Shown: piece by piece, positions 1-7,026 of the stretch
Numbering within the stretch: position 1 is the stretch's first letter
How the letters are laid out: each line of letters starts with the position of its first letter
NCBI GenBank assembly: GCA_018334735.1
Contig: JAGXLK010000057.1
Coordinates: 1-9,155, forward strand
Length of the DNA: 9,155 nucleotides
Direction: 5' to 3'
From: Planctomycetota bacterium
GTDB taxonomy: Bacteria > Planctomycetota > Brocadiia > SM23-32
The notes under the pieces: model-generated
Told to the model about the DNA's origin: nothing
The model's input: the letters and a program-made list of their open reading frames with translations, nothing else
Databases searched by the model: none
Program-made: the position numbers and the translations under genes

Positions 1-117
1 AGGGGTCACAAAAAGCTGCCGGTGATGTCCGTCCAGCATCATCCGGAAGCCTCTGCGGGTCCGCATGATGCGCGAAACCTTTTCAATAAGTTTCGGACGA
101 TGATTGATGAGAACTGA
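1..117 (+). CDS. carA: Carbamoyl-phosphate synthase small subunit, C-terminal 38 codons (partial at left edge)
   Basis: The window opens inside this gene; the frame starting at base 1 runs to a TGA at 115-117. The visible residues include [17 protein letters not shown], the C-terminal signature of the class I glutamine amidotransferase domain of CarA. The HPE within it supplies the His and Glu of the Cys-His-Glu triad (His353 and Glu355 in E. coli CarA); the nucleophilic Cys lies outside the window. The subunit hydrolyses glutamine and passes ammonia through a tunnel to CarB. Identity is supported by carB downstream on the same strand, the usual carAB order. A plain GATase1 domain of another enzyme (such as GuaA or TrpG) would also show an HPE, but the following residues and the neighbour favour CarA. 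Confidence 0.93.
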   Translation, partial: RGHKKLPVMSVQHHPEASAGPHDARNLFNKFRTMIDEN

Positions 118-140
118 GAGCCTGACCCACTACTCGACCA

Positions 141-156
141 CCAGCAACCAGCAACC
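141..156. repeat. Short heptanucleotide repeat, two units of CCAGCAA
   Basis: Two perfect tandem copies of CCAGCAA lie at 141-147 and 148-154, followed by CC, 24 bp after the carA stop. The same unit recurs in the longer array just before carB, so the two arrays belong to one repeat family and bracket a 71-bp unique stretch containing a TTGACA motif. Confidence 0.75.
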
Positions 157-182
157 TGTCAAGTCCTAGCTTTAAGTTGACA
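157..182. promoter_or_regulatory. Six-bp inverted repeat TGTCAA/TTGACA between carA and carB, possible operator or -35 element
   Basis: TGTCAA (157-162) and TTGACA (177-182) are perfect reverse complements separated by 14 nt. TTGACA is also the sigma70 -35 consensus. Downstream -10 candidates are poor: TACTAA at 198-203 with a 15-nt spacer, or TAACCT at 201-206 with an 18-nt spacer, each matching only three of six positions. It could be a weak internal promoter for carB, a repressor site overlapping it, or chance. The arms do not extend beyond six base pairs, and no T-run follows, so it is not a terminator. Confidence 0.25.
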
Positions 183-227
183 CTTTATTCTACGGTTTAC
201 TAACCTTTTTCGGAGTTCGCGCCTGAG

Positions 228-276
228 CCAGCAACTAACAACTAACAACTAACAACCAGCAACTAACAACCAACTC
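228..276. repeat. Heptanucleotide tandem array (seven units) abutting the carB start
   Basis: Seven consecutive 7-bp units can be read. CCAGCAA is at 228 and 256. CTAACAA is at 235, 242, 249 and 263. A degenerate last unit, CCAACTC, is at 270. The array ends three bases before the carB ATG. It is strongly A/C-skewed on the coding strand. Because 7 is not a multiple of 3, the translated pattern on either strand repeats every 21 nt. It resembles the short tandemly repeated repetitive (STRR) heptamers described in cyanobacteria in architecture only; no sequence identity to them is claimed. Confidence 0.9.
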
Positions 277-279
277 ACC

Positions 280-3200
280 ATGCCAAAACGCGACGACATC
301 CATAAAATTCTTATCGTTGGCTCCGGTCCGATCGTCATCGGTCAGGCCTGTGAGTTTGATTACAGCGGCACTCAGGCTTGCAAAGCCATTCGCGAGGAAG
401 GCTACGAGGTGGTACTTCTCAACTCCAACCCCGCCACCATCATGACCGATCCGGTGATGGCGGACCGCACCTACATCGAGCCGATCACCGTCGGTGTCCT
501 GGAAAAGATCATCCAGCGCGAAAAACCCGATGCCCTTCTGGCAACCCTCGGCGGCCAGATCGCCCTTAACACCGCGGTTACTGCCAAAGAAGAGGGTGTT
601 CTCGATGAATTCGGCGTGGAGATGATCGGTGCGAACTACGACGCCATCCAGTGCGCGGAGGACCGGGAGAAGTTCCGGGCCGCTCTGGAGGAGATTGGCG
701 TCGACATGGCCCGCAGTGTCGCCGCTCACTCTCTGGAGGAGGCGCGGGAGATCGCCGAACAGTTCGGCTACCCCATCCTCATCCGTCCCAGTTTCACTAT
801 GGGCGGCGCCGGTGCTTCGGTCGCCTACAACGCCGAGGAATTCGATGACTGCGCTCAGCTGGGCCTGGACCTCAGCCTTATCAACGAAGTGCTGGTCGAG
901 GAGTCCATCCTGGGCTGGAAGGAATACGAGCTGGAGGTTATGCGCGACCACCGGGACAATGTCGTCATCATCTGCGCCATCGAAAATGTCGATCCCATGG
1001 GTATCCACACCGGCGACTCCATCACGGTGGCCCCCGCCCAGACCCTTACCGACAAGCAATATCAGGACATGCGCGACGCGGCCATTGACATCATCCGCCG
1101 GGTTGGTGTGGAGACCGGCGGGTCGAACATCCAGTTCGCCATCAATCCGGAGAACGGCCGCATGGTGGCGATCGAGATGAATCCCCGGGTGTCCCGTTCC
1201 TCCGCCCTGGCCAGCAAAGCCACCGGTTTCCCCATCGCCAAATTCGCCGCGAAACTGGCATGCGGATACACGCTCGATGAAATCCCCAACGACATCACCC
1301 GCGAGACGCCGGCCTGCTTCGAACCGACCATCGACTATTGCGTTACGAAGATGCCCCGGTTTACCTACGAAAAATTCCCGGGTTCCGATGACACCCTCTC
1401 GGTCTCGATGCACTCGGTCGGCGAAACGATGGCCATCGGCCGAACCTTCAAAGAATCCTTCCAGAAAGGGATGCGGGGACTTGAGATTGGGCTCAGTGGT
1501 TTCGATACCCGCGGGGAAAGGGACATCGACCCCGAGACCGTGACCGAACGACTCAAACGTCCTACCCCGGAACGTCCGTTCTACATTAAGTATGCCCTCA
1601 AGCATGGTATGGACCCCTCCGAGGTTGCCGCACACACCGGCATCGACCCCTGGTTCATATGGAACTTGCGCGAGATTGTGGATTTTGAGCGCGAGCTGGG
1701 GAAAGTGCCGGAGTTGGAAGGGCTTTCCAGCGAAATGCTCGAACGGGCCAAGCGTCTGGGATTCTCCGACGACCAGATCGCCCAACTCGTCGGAGCCGAA
1801 CGCGATGATGTCCGCGAACGGCGCCACAATAGCGCATTGCAGCCGGTCTACAAGCTGGTAGACACTTGTGCTGCTGAATTTGAAGCCTATACACCGTACT
1901 TCTACTCCACCTACGACAGGGAGGATGAAAGCCGACCCGGCGATAAACCAACCGTGTTGATCATCGGTGGCGGACCCAACCGGATCGGGCAGGGGCTGGA
2001 GTTCGACTACTGCTGCGTGCACGCGTCCCTGGCGTTGCGGGAGATGGGATACGATACCATCATGGTCAACTCCAATCCCGAGACCGTTTCCACCGACTAT
2101 GACATATCAAACCGTCTCTACTTCGAGCCGCTGACCTACGAGGATGTTCTCAATATCGTCGAAAAAGAGGATCCGGAGGGTATTATCGTGCAACTCGGCG
2201 GGCAGACGCCCCTGAATCTGGCTGTCCCGCTGGCGAAGGCCGGAGTCAACATACTCGGTACGTCCCCGGCCGCGATCGACCGGGCCGAGGACCGGAAACT
2301 GTTCCGCGAACTGCTCCAGAAACTCGATCTCCAGCAGGCTCCCAGCGATACGGCGACCTCGTTTGAACAGGCCCGTGAAATAGCCCGTAAAATCGGCTAT
2401 CCCGTCCTCATCCGTCCGTCCTACGTTCTGGGTGGGCGCGCGATGGTTGTGGCGTGGAAAGAGGAGGATCTGGAAGAGTTCGTCACAAACGCCATGGACG
2501 CTGCCCCCGGCCGACCTATTCTCATCGACAAGTTCCTGGAGGATGCCATTGAGGTCGATATCGACGCCGTCTGTGATGGCCAGGACGTGGTGGTGGCCGG
2601 GGTGATGGAACACATCGAAGAGGCCGGCGTGCACAGCGGCGACAGCGCTATGGTGCTTCCCCCGTATTCGCTGGATAAGGAGGTGATCGATGAGATCAAG
2701 GATCAGGTGCGTCGCATGGCCATGGAACTGGAAGTGAAAGGCCTGATGAATGTGCAGCTCGCCGTCAAGGACGGCAAAGTGTACGTGCTGGAGATCAACC
2801 CGCGTGGTTCCCGGACCGTTCCCTTTGTCTCGAAGGCCACAGGGTTGCCGCTTGCCAGTGTGGCTTCCAGGGTGATGGCCGGTGAAACCCTCGCTGAACA
2901 GGGGGTCACCAGGGATCCGGTGCCGCAGTATTTTGCCGTCAAAGAATCCGTCCTGCCTTTCGATCGGTTCCCCGGCGTGGATCCGGTGCTGGGGCCGGAG
3001 ATGAAATCGACGGGAGAAGTGATGGGTGTGGACAGCGATTTTGCGATGGCCTTCGCCAAGAGCCAGACCGCTGCCGGGCAGCCTCTGCCGACCGAGGGCA
3101 AGGTTTTCGTCAGCGTGCGTGATGCGGACAAAGAGAAGGTCGTCCCTATTGCCCGCAGTTTCCACGAGCAGGGGTTTGAGTTGCTGGCCACTTCCGGTAC

Positions 3201-3549
3201 GCAGGCGGCCCTCGCCGAGGCCAATATCCCGGCTGAAGAGATCCCGAAATTGACAGAGGGACGCCCGAATATTGTGGATTTCATCAAGAGTCAGGACGTG
3301 GGTCTGCTCATCAATACTCCCAGCGGGCCGGTTCCGCGGCAGGATGAAGTGAAGATCCGCGGTGAGGCCGTGCGCCACACCATTCCTCTGATCACCACTA
3401 TCGCCGCCGCGGAAGCCAGCGCCCGAGCGGTACAGGCCCTCCGCGAGGGGAAAATCAAAGTCCGCTGCCTCCAGGAAATCCACGGCGAGACTGAACGTCT
3501 CCCGGAGGACATCGGCCCGGAATCGCTCCAGCAAGTGACCGACGGATAG
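280..3549 (+). CDS. carB: Carbamoyl-phosphate synthase large subunit (1089 aa)
   Basis: CarB makes carbamoyl phosphate from bicarbonate, ammonia delivered by CarA and two ATP, for pyrimidine and arginine synthesis in the cytoplasm. The full length is present (E. coli CarB is 1073 aa). The N-terminal half opens with [20 protein letters not shown] and carries ATP-grasp residues Glu215, Glu299, Asn301 and Arg303 at the same numbers as in E. coli. The second half repeats the fold from about residue 560 ([19 protein letters not shown]), with Glu838, Asn840 and Arg842 equivalent to E. coli 841, 843 and 845. A C-terminal MGS-like allosteric domain (about 940-1075) keeps Thr971, Thr974, Lys990, Asn1012 and a TSG-type loop, the area that binds UMP/IMP/ornithine in E. 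coli, though one Thr there is replaced by Pro (NTPSG versus NTTSG). The ATG at 280 is chosen because family homology starts within a few residues. No Shine-Dalgarno precedes it. Long antisense open frames under this gene are shadows. Confidence 0.98.
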   Translation: MPKRDDIHKILIVGSGPIVIGQACEFDYSGTQACKAIREEGYEVVLLNSNPATIMTDPVMADRTYIEPITVGVLEKIIQREKPDALLATLGGQIALNTAVTAKEEGVLDEFGVEMIGANYDAIQCAEDREKFRAALEEIGVDMARSVAAHSLEEAREIAEQFGYPILIRPSFTMGGAGASVAYNAEEFDDCAQLGLDLSLINEVLVEESILGWKEYELEVMRDHRDNVVIICAIENVDPMGIHTGDSITVAPAQTLTDKQYQDMRDAAIDIIRRVGVETGGSNIQFAINPENGRMVAIEMNPRVSRSSALASKATGFPIAKFAAKLACGYTLDEIPNDITRETPACFEPTIDYCVTKMPRFTYEKFPGSDDTLSVSMHSVGETMAIGRTFKESFQKGMRGLEIGLSGFDTRGERDIDPETVTERLKRPTPERPFYIKYALKHGMDPSEVAAHTGIDPWFIWNLREIVDFERELGKVPELEGLSSEMLERAKRLGFSDDQIAQLVGAERDDVRERRHNSALQPVYKLVDTCAAEFEAYTPYFYSTYDREDESRPGDKPTVLIIGGGPNRIGQGLEFDYCCVHASLALREMGYDTIMVNSNPETVSTDYDISNRLYFEPLTYEDVLNIVEKEDPEGIIVQLGGQTPLNLAVPLAKAGVNILGTSPAAIDRAEDRKLFRELLQKLDLQQAPSDTATSFEQAREIARKIGYPVLIRPSYVLGGRAMVVAWKEEDLEEFVTNAMDAAPGRPILIDKFLEDAIEVDIDAVCDGQDVVVAGVMEHIEEAGVHSGDSAMVLPPYSLDKEVIDEIKDQVRRMAMELEVKGLMNVQLAVKDGKVYVLEINPRGSRTVPFVSKATGLPLASVASRVMAGETLAEQGVTRDPVPQYFAVKESVLPFDRFPGVDPVLGPEMKSTGEVMGVDSDFAMAFAKSQTAAGQPLPTEGKVFVSVRDADKEKVVPIARSFHEQGFELLATSGTQAALAEANIPAEEIPKLTEGRPNIVDFIKSQDVGLLINTPSGPVPRQDEVKIRGEAVRHTIPLITTIAAAEASARAVQALREGKIKVRCLQEIHGETERLPEDIGPESLQQVTDG

Positions 3550-3583
3550 CGCGGCGGTTGTCCGCGATTGATTGATTTTTCGG

Positions 3584-3620
3584 GCGGGCCGGCCCTGGTC
3601 GGGCCAGCCCGCTTTTTTAA
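3584..3620 (+). terminator. Rho-independent terminator after carB
   Basis: A GC-rich hairpin begins 34 nt after the carB stop. Arms 3584-3595 and 3601-3612 pair over 12 positions with a single C-A mismatch, closed by a TGGTC loop and followed at once by six T residues (3613-3618). No matching A-run precedes the stem, so it works on the + strand only. It ends the carAB transcript and isolates it from the oxidoreductase unit. Confidence 0.93.
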
Positions 3621-3682
3621 TATGGGCCTCGGAAAAGCACTTTGAATCTACGAAATCAGGAGGAACGGACGAATAAAAGGTT

Positions 3683-3712
3683 TTGAAAAAAACTCAGCCG
3701 CAACCGTATAAT
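3683..3712 (+). promoter_or_regulatory. Sigma70-type promoter for the FAD oxidoreductase unit
   Basis: TTGAAA (3683-3688) is followed by an 18-nt spacer and a perfect TATAAT (3707-3712). A start near 3719 would leave a leader of roughly 50 nt before the ATG at 3772. The -35 sits inside TTTTGAAAAAA, an 11-mer repeated at the promoter of the radical SAM gene (6963-6973). Its position just after a strong terminator and before a gene supports it. Confidence 0.75.
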
Positions 3713-3771
3713 AGCGTGTCGGAAGGCGATATTGACAAATTCGAATAAAACCGAAGAAGGGGGAGAGACTC

Positions 3772-5124
3772 ATGGCGCTGTGCGCGGCAGAGAGGGAAAC
3801 GGTGATCGAGAAGAAGCCCCGGGAGGAGTTGATGCCTGACATTGAGATGTACGGCGATTATGATGTGGTAGTGGCAGGCGGAGGACCGGCTGGTGTCTGT
3901 GCGGGGCTGGCGGCGGCCCGTCAGGGTGCGAAGACACTTCTGGTGGAACAGTTCAACTGTCTCGGCGGAATGGCAACAACCGGGTTACATCAGCATATAG
4001 GGGTCTTTATGGGCGAGGGGGGATGCCCGGAGATTGTGGGTGGATTACCCCGGGAGATTGGGCAACGAGCGGAAGAGAACTGGGGGGCATCTTTCGGCGG
4101 GCGTTATCTTGACGTGGAAATCGAGGGTTTTAAGTGTCTTCTCGACGAGATGGCCGGGGAAGCAGGTCTTGATGTTTTGTTCTACAGCCTGGTCGTGGAT
4201 GTGATTCTGGAAGAGGGCCGGGCCGCGGGCGTGGTAATGAGCAACAAATCGGGCCTTTTCCTGGCGGAGGCGGATCGCATTGTGGATTGCACGGGCGATG
4301 CGGATGTGGCCTTTCGCGCGGGGTGTCCGGTGAACTTTGGGCGTCCCGAGGACGAACGGACTCAACCCGGAACGCTCATGTTCCGTCTGGGTGGTGTTGA
4401 TTGGGACAAATTGCGCGAATACCGGGAGGATGACCCGCTGCTGGAAGATTTCTGCCAACGGGCAGTAAAGGAAGATTTGATGCGACCCTGGCAGAGCCGG
4501 CTGATGGGATTCTGGTACGTGCCGAGCCGTCCGGATCAGGTAGGTGTGAATTTTACCCACATGCATTTTGATGGCACCTCGGCATCGGAACTCAGCTCCG
4601 CTGCTATGACCGGTCGACGACAGGTGCAGGAGGCGGTGCGGGCGATGAAAGCCTTGCTGCCCGGATTTGAAGACGCCTATCTGATCGATACGGCAGTGCA
4701 GATGGGGGTACGGGAAACGCGGAGAATCGTGGGGAGTTATATACTGACCGAAGACGATATTCGCGAACAGAAGATTTTTGAGGATAGCATTGGACTCGGC
4801 AGTGCCTATGTGGACATTCATAATGTCGACGGGCCGGGGATGGATAAACGATCCGGTTTTTCTCTGCCGGAAGGCGGTTATTATTCGATTCCTTACCGGA
4901 CGCTTGTGCCGCAGGAGGTGGACAATCTGCTGGTTGCGGGCCGGTGCCATAGCTGCACTCACGAGGCTGCCGGGTCGACACGATGGATCACGCAGTGTAT
5001 GGTTATGGGGCAGGCCGCGGGAACGGCCGCGGCGCTGAGCGCGCGCGAAGAAGTTTCTCCCAGAGAACTCGATGTGTCGGAACTCCAGCGTAAACTCCAA
5101 AACGATGGCGCGATTCTGGATTGA
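3772..5124 (+). CDS. FAD-dependent oxidoreductase, FAD_oxidored family (450 aa)
   Basis: This is a flavoprotein with a Rossmann dinucleotide fold near the N-terminus: YDVVVAGGGPAG (residues 30-41; GxGxxG at 36, 38 and 41) and Glu59 at the end of the second strand to hold the ribose. The hallmark LGGMAT follows at 64-69, then a second FAD contact region, IVDCTGDADVAFRAG. The C-terminus has the cofactor-closing segment LLVAGRCHSCTHEAAGS followed by MGQAAGTAAAL. These are the signatures of the FAD_oxidored (PF12831-like) group, whose substrates are mostly unknown. No signal peptide is seen, so it is probably cytoplasmic. The upstream ATG is kept because related proteins carry a short segment before the Rossmann strand and GGGGGAG (3759-3765) precedes it, but the in-frame ATG at 3832 has an even better Shine-Dalgarno. 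It is first in a unit with its own promoter; the exported protein follows 24 nt downstream. The substrate cannot be inferred. Confidence 0.9.
   Translation: MALCAAERETVIEKKPREELMPDIEMYGDYDVVVAGGGPAGVCAGLAAARQGAKTLLVEQFNCLGGMATTGLHQHIGVFMGEGGCPEIVGGLPREIGQRAEENWGASFGGRYLDVEIEGFKCLLDEMAGEAGLDVLFYSLVVDVILEEGRAAGVVMSNKSGLFLAEADRIVDCTGDADVAFRAGCPVNFGRPEDERTQPGTLMFRLGGVDWDKLREYREDDPLLEDFCQRAVKEDLMRPWQSRLMGFWYVPSRPDQVGVNFTHMHFDGTSASELSSAAMTGRRQVQEAVRAMKALLPGFEDAYLIDTAVQMGVRETRRIVGSYILTEDDIREQKIFEDSIGLGSAYVDIHNVDGPGMDKRSGFSLPEGGYYSIPYRTLVPQEVDNLLVAGRCHSCTHEAAGSTRWITQCMVMGQAAGTAAALSAREEVSPRELDVSELQRKLQNDGAILD
3821..3828 (+). promoter_or_regulatory. Strong internal Shine-Dalgarno before alternative start at 3832
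   Basis: GGGAGGAG lies three nucleotides before an in-frame ATG (3832), inside the proposed N-terminus of the oxidoreductase. Starting there would remove 20 residues and leave the Rossmann strand intact, giving a 430-residue protein. The gene could use either start or both. Confidence 0.5.
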
Positions 5125-5130
5125 TATAAT
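5122..5130 (+). promoter_or_regulatory. Possible extended -10 promoter overlapping the oxidoreductase stop codon
   Basis: TGATATAAT matches the extended -10 form TG-N-TATAAT exactly, and its TGA is the stop codon of the oxidoreductase. No -35 is evident. A start near 5137 would fall on the ribosome-binding site of the next gene, leaving a very short leader, so chance is a real possibility. Confidence 0.25.
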
Positions 5131-5148
5131 AAGAAAGGAAAACATTCC

Positions 5149-5883
5149 ATGGTGCGAAGAGGAATCACAGCAGCAATTCTGATCTTGCTGGCATGTCTTT
5201 CAATCTGGGCGGCGGGAAAAAAAGAGAAGCCGAAAGAATTTGAGAGCTGGCTGGTCTATCAAAATTCGAAGACTGATGATGTGGGCTACGTGCATATTAT
5301 TCAGAAACCGAGCGAGGATAAAAAAGCCCCTTGGGTTGTTATTGTCGAAGAAAGAATCTGCAAAGGCGGGAAAAGTGTACCTGTTGACCTCATTCTGTTT
5401 GCAAAGGATAATCGCTACCTGACGCCGGTCCGGTTTGTGTGCCAGGGGGGCGGAAGCGGGGGAGGTATGTTCAGCGCCGAAGTGAACGACGGAAAAATCG
5501 AAGCGCGGGCCGGGCGAAAAAAGATAGAAAGAGAAATGCCGGAGAACACGGCACCGTTTATGGCTCTTTTCCGTATTGTTGAAGATCTCCCTTTCGATAA
5601 AAACAAAGTATTCAAGTTCAGCTGCCTTCGTTCCACGAGCCTGAAGGTCGGGAAAAATCAGAAAATAGAATACGAAGGGAAGAAAAAAGTAGATCCGGGG
5701 AACCGGGAAATCAAGCTTCATCAGTTTCTGTATTCCGATAAAGACGGCAAAATAGGATATTTTTGGCTTGACGATAATCACCGTTTAATAAGTGCTTTAA
5801 TAGCTGGCCGAGAGACTTTCACCCGGACAACTCCCAAAAGGGCTCGCCAGGTGGTTGAAGAGTGTCTCGACGTAGCCCACTGA
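5149..5883 (+). CDS. Exported protein of unknown function (244 aa)
   Basis: No family is recognised. The N-terminus MVRRG followed by about 16 hydrophobic residues (6-21) is a Sec-type signal. Cys16 in ILLAC could be a non-ideal lipobox cysteine; otherwise signal peptidase I would cut near WAAG (20-23). The mature part is Lys-rich and alternates short hydrophobic and charged stretches, as expected of a beta-rich periplasmic or surface domain. It includes a glycine cluster (QGGGSGGGMF) and ends with IGYFWLDDNHRLISALIAG followed by an RETFTRTT segment; the pattern of a closing Asp-rich strand pair is vaguely like DUF3108/LolA-type proteins, but this is not assigned. AAAGGAA (5134-5140) precedes the ATG by eight nucleotides. 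The 24-nt gap from the oxidoreductase suggests one transcript. The sequence is visibly more AT-rich than carB. Confidence 0.8.
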   Translation: MVRRGITAAILILLACLSIWAAGKKEKPKEFESWLVYQNSKTDDVGYVHIIQKPSEDKKAPWVVIVEERICKGGKSVPVDLILFAKDNRYLTPVRFVCQGGGSGGGMFSAEVNDGKIEARAGRKKIEREMPENTAPFMALFRIVEDLPFDKNKVFKFSCLRSTSLKVGKNQKIEYEGKKKVDPGNREIKLHQFLYSDKDGKIGYFWLDDNHRLISALIAGRETFTRTTPKRARQVVEECLDVAH

Positions 5884-5941
5884 AATTTTTTTTCCAGGTT
5901 TTTGCATTCTGATATCTTTTTCCGCTCAGGATTTTTCTGTG

Positions 5942-6292
5942 ACAGCGACATGCAAAGATAACGAAGTCTATCGAAGCGATGCGAGCCCGCCGTGCATACG
6001 CTGCGACTGACCGGATTATCTGCGAGTTCTGGCTCGGGAAAGCTTTTATGGGCGAGGAATTCAGCGCAAGCGGTCGTGCCCACGCGAGAATACGTTCGAG
6101 GGGACGGGGCGAATTAAACAGGTTACGCTTTTGCGTGATAGCGAGCCGTGGCGAGAGTGGACTCCGCGCGGAACGGAGACTGACATCCAATTTGCTCTGA
6201 GTGCTGAAGATATAAAAGGACACTTTTTTTACGTTCGTATGATGCAGGAAGACAGCAATCTGGTATGGTCCAGTCCGATTTGGGTGGATTGA
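5942..6292 (+). pseudogene. Frameshifted C-terminal remnant of a PHP/CehA-McbA or DUF3604-like metallohydrolase
   Basis: No intact gene covers this stretch, but two frames joined together read as the end of one protein. The frame from 5964 gives AMRARRAYAATDRIICEF, then MGEEFSASGRAHARIR, up to about 6095. The frame ending at TGA 6290-6292 gives GTGRIKQVTLLRD, then REWTPRGTETDIQFAL, and finally MMQEDSNLVWSSPIWVD. Deletion of a single base near 6096-6097 explains the switch. A weaker piece in the frame from 5942 (TATCKDN) suggests a second shift near 5960-5970. From memory of the family, 'RARRxYAATxxRI..MGEEF' leading to 'YVRxxQEDxxxxWSSPIWV' is the C-terminal pattern of CehA/McbA-type PHP metallohydrolases and DUF3604 proteins. 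The metal-binding N-terminal PHP domain is absent upstream, where another gene ends at 5883, so this is a relic rather than a working gene. Assembly error could account for one shift but not for the missing N-terminus. Confidence 0.65.
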
Positions 6293-6332
6293 CGTCCGAA
6301 GAACCGCTGATCAAGATCGGGGAGTACCGCAG

Positions 6333-6908
6333 ATGGTCGAATTTCGCCGATTGGACGATAAAACGGCGGTTCTGGAGTACCGGGATATAACGCGATGTCT
6401 GGCAGGGTGGGTCCTGGGAGTGCCTTTGACCATTGCCTATGTGGGCGCGATGGCGTCCATTACCCTTTTTGGAATTGGGATCGCTGGGCCGGCACGAGTG
6501 CTGCTTTTTTGTGTTTCGATACTGTTATATTTTATCGTTGGGTTTCATGTATGGCACCAGTATGGCGTACGATTTTGGAATCCACTGTGGGCGTTCACGA
6601 TGATCCGAAGGACGCGATTCAGCCGAAGTGCCGGGACGGCTCGTATGAAGCTCGGTCCGTCCGCGATCGCGATTCCCAAAAGTACCAATCTCGACGAGAT
6701 TGAATCGGTGGTGTACTGCGATCAGGGGGAAGAATCCAAAACATGGAACCGTTTGGTCATCCAATCGACTTCGGGGAATCGGTGGCTCCTTGCGATTGAA
6801 GAATCACATGGACGACGCGTGGAGGCGGTAGGCAAGGAACTCGCGGATTTTCTTGGGATCGCTTTCCACACCGGGACGGGATCACCTCATATGAAGGAAG
6901 AGGCGTAA
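6333..6908 (+). CDS. Small two-helix membrane protein of unknown function (191 aa)
   Basis: No family is recognised. Residues 1-22 are polar and charged. Two hydrophobic segments follow, about 23-50 (LAGWVLGVPLTIAYVGAM onward) and 54-73 (ARVLLFCVSILLYFIVGF), separated by a tight turn with a Pro. The remaining 115 residues are soluble: an Arg-rich stretch directly after the second helix (RRTRFSRSAGTAR) and then a small alpha/beta-looking domain (LDEIESVVYCDQ, TWNRLVIQSTSGNRWLLAI, RRVEAVGKELADFLGI). By the positive-inside rule both ends probably face the cytoplasm. The layout resembles small bacterial proteins with a PH-like domain after two helices, but this is inference. GGGGAG (6319-6324) lies eight nucleotides before the ATG. 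It begins 40 nt after the hydrolase remnant, and no clear promoter is seen before it. A function cannot be assigned. Confidence 0.75.
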   Translation: MVEFRRLDDKTAVLEYRDITRCLAGWVLGVPLTIAYVGAMASITLFGIGIAGPARVLLFCVSILLYFIVGFHVWHQYGVRFWNPLWAFTMIRRTRFSRSAGTARMKLGPSAIAIPKSTNLDEIESVVYCDQGEESKTWNRLVIQSTSGNRWLLAIEESHGRRVEAVGKELADFLGIAFHTGTGSPHMKEEA

Positions 6909-6964
6909 TCAGGGGCTGAAGAAATACTTTACGGTGCCGGGAGAGTGTCAGGACGCAGGCGATT

Positions 6965-6992
6965 TTGAAAAAAGAAAGAACCGGTGTAAAAT
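6965..6992 (+). promoter_or_regulatory. Sigma70-type promoter for the radical SAM-UbiA unit
   Basis: TTGAAA (6965-6970), a 16-nt spacer and TAAAAT (6987-6992) lie in the gap before the radical SAM gene. The -35 is embedded in TTTTGAAAAAA (6963-6973), identical to 3681-3691 at the oxidoreductase promoter. A start near 6999 gives a leader of about 28 nt. Confidence 0.65.
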
Positions 6993-7026
6993 ACGGCGGC
7001 CTATTTTAAGTCGGACCGAATGAGCT

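Noticed and set aside
141..276. The CCAGCAA/CTAACAA arrays as a CRISPR
   Set aside because: Units are only 7 bp with no spacers between them.
235..2022. A 595-codon open frame on the minus strand opposite carB, and a similar 475-codon frame at 2107-3534
   Set aside because: Both lie wholly antisense to the highly conserved carB frame and show no recognisable protein motif. The first one even translates the heptad repeat as its C-terminus. They arise from the GC-rich codon bias of carB.
3732..3737. TTGACA as a second -35 just before the oxidoreductase
   Set aside because: The bases 16-18 nt downstream are purine-rich Shine-Dalgarno sequence with no -10 match.
4045..5145. A 366-codon minus-strand frame opposite the FAD oxidoreductase
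   Set aside because: It is antisense to a gene with clear FAD motifs along its length and has no motif of its own.
5200..5781. A 193-codon minus-strand frame opposite the exported protein
   Set aside because: The + strand gene has a signal peptide, a Shine-Dalgarno and operon spacing; the reverse frame has none of these.
5884..5910. T-rich stretch after the exported-protein gene as an intrinsic terminator
   Set aside because: No GC-rich hairpin precedes the T-run.
5979..6200. A 73-codon + strand frame as an independent small gene
   Set aside because: Its first 42 residues match the middle of a hydrolase C-terminus and the rest is nonsense after a frameshift, so it is part of the remnant, not a gene.
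5819..6223. A 134-codon minus-strand frame in the 5884-6332 gap
   Set aside because: It runs opposite both the end of the exported-protein gene and the hydrolase remnant, with no motif or ribosome-binding site noted.
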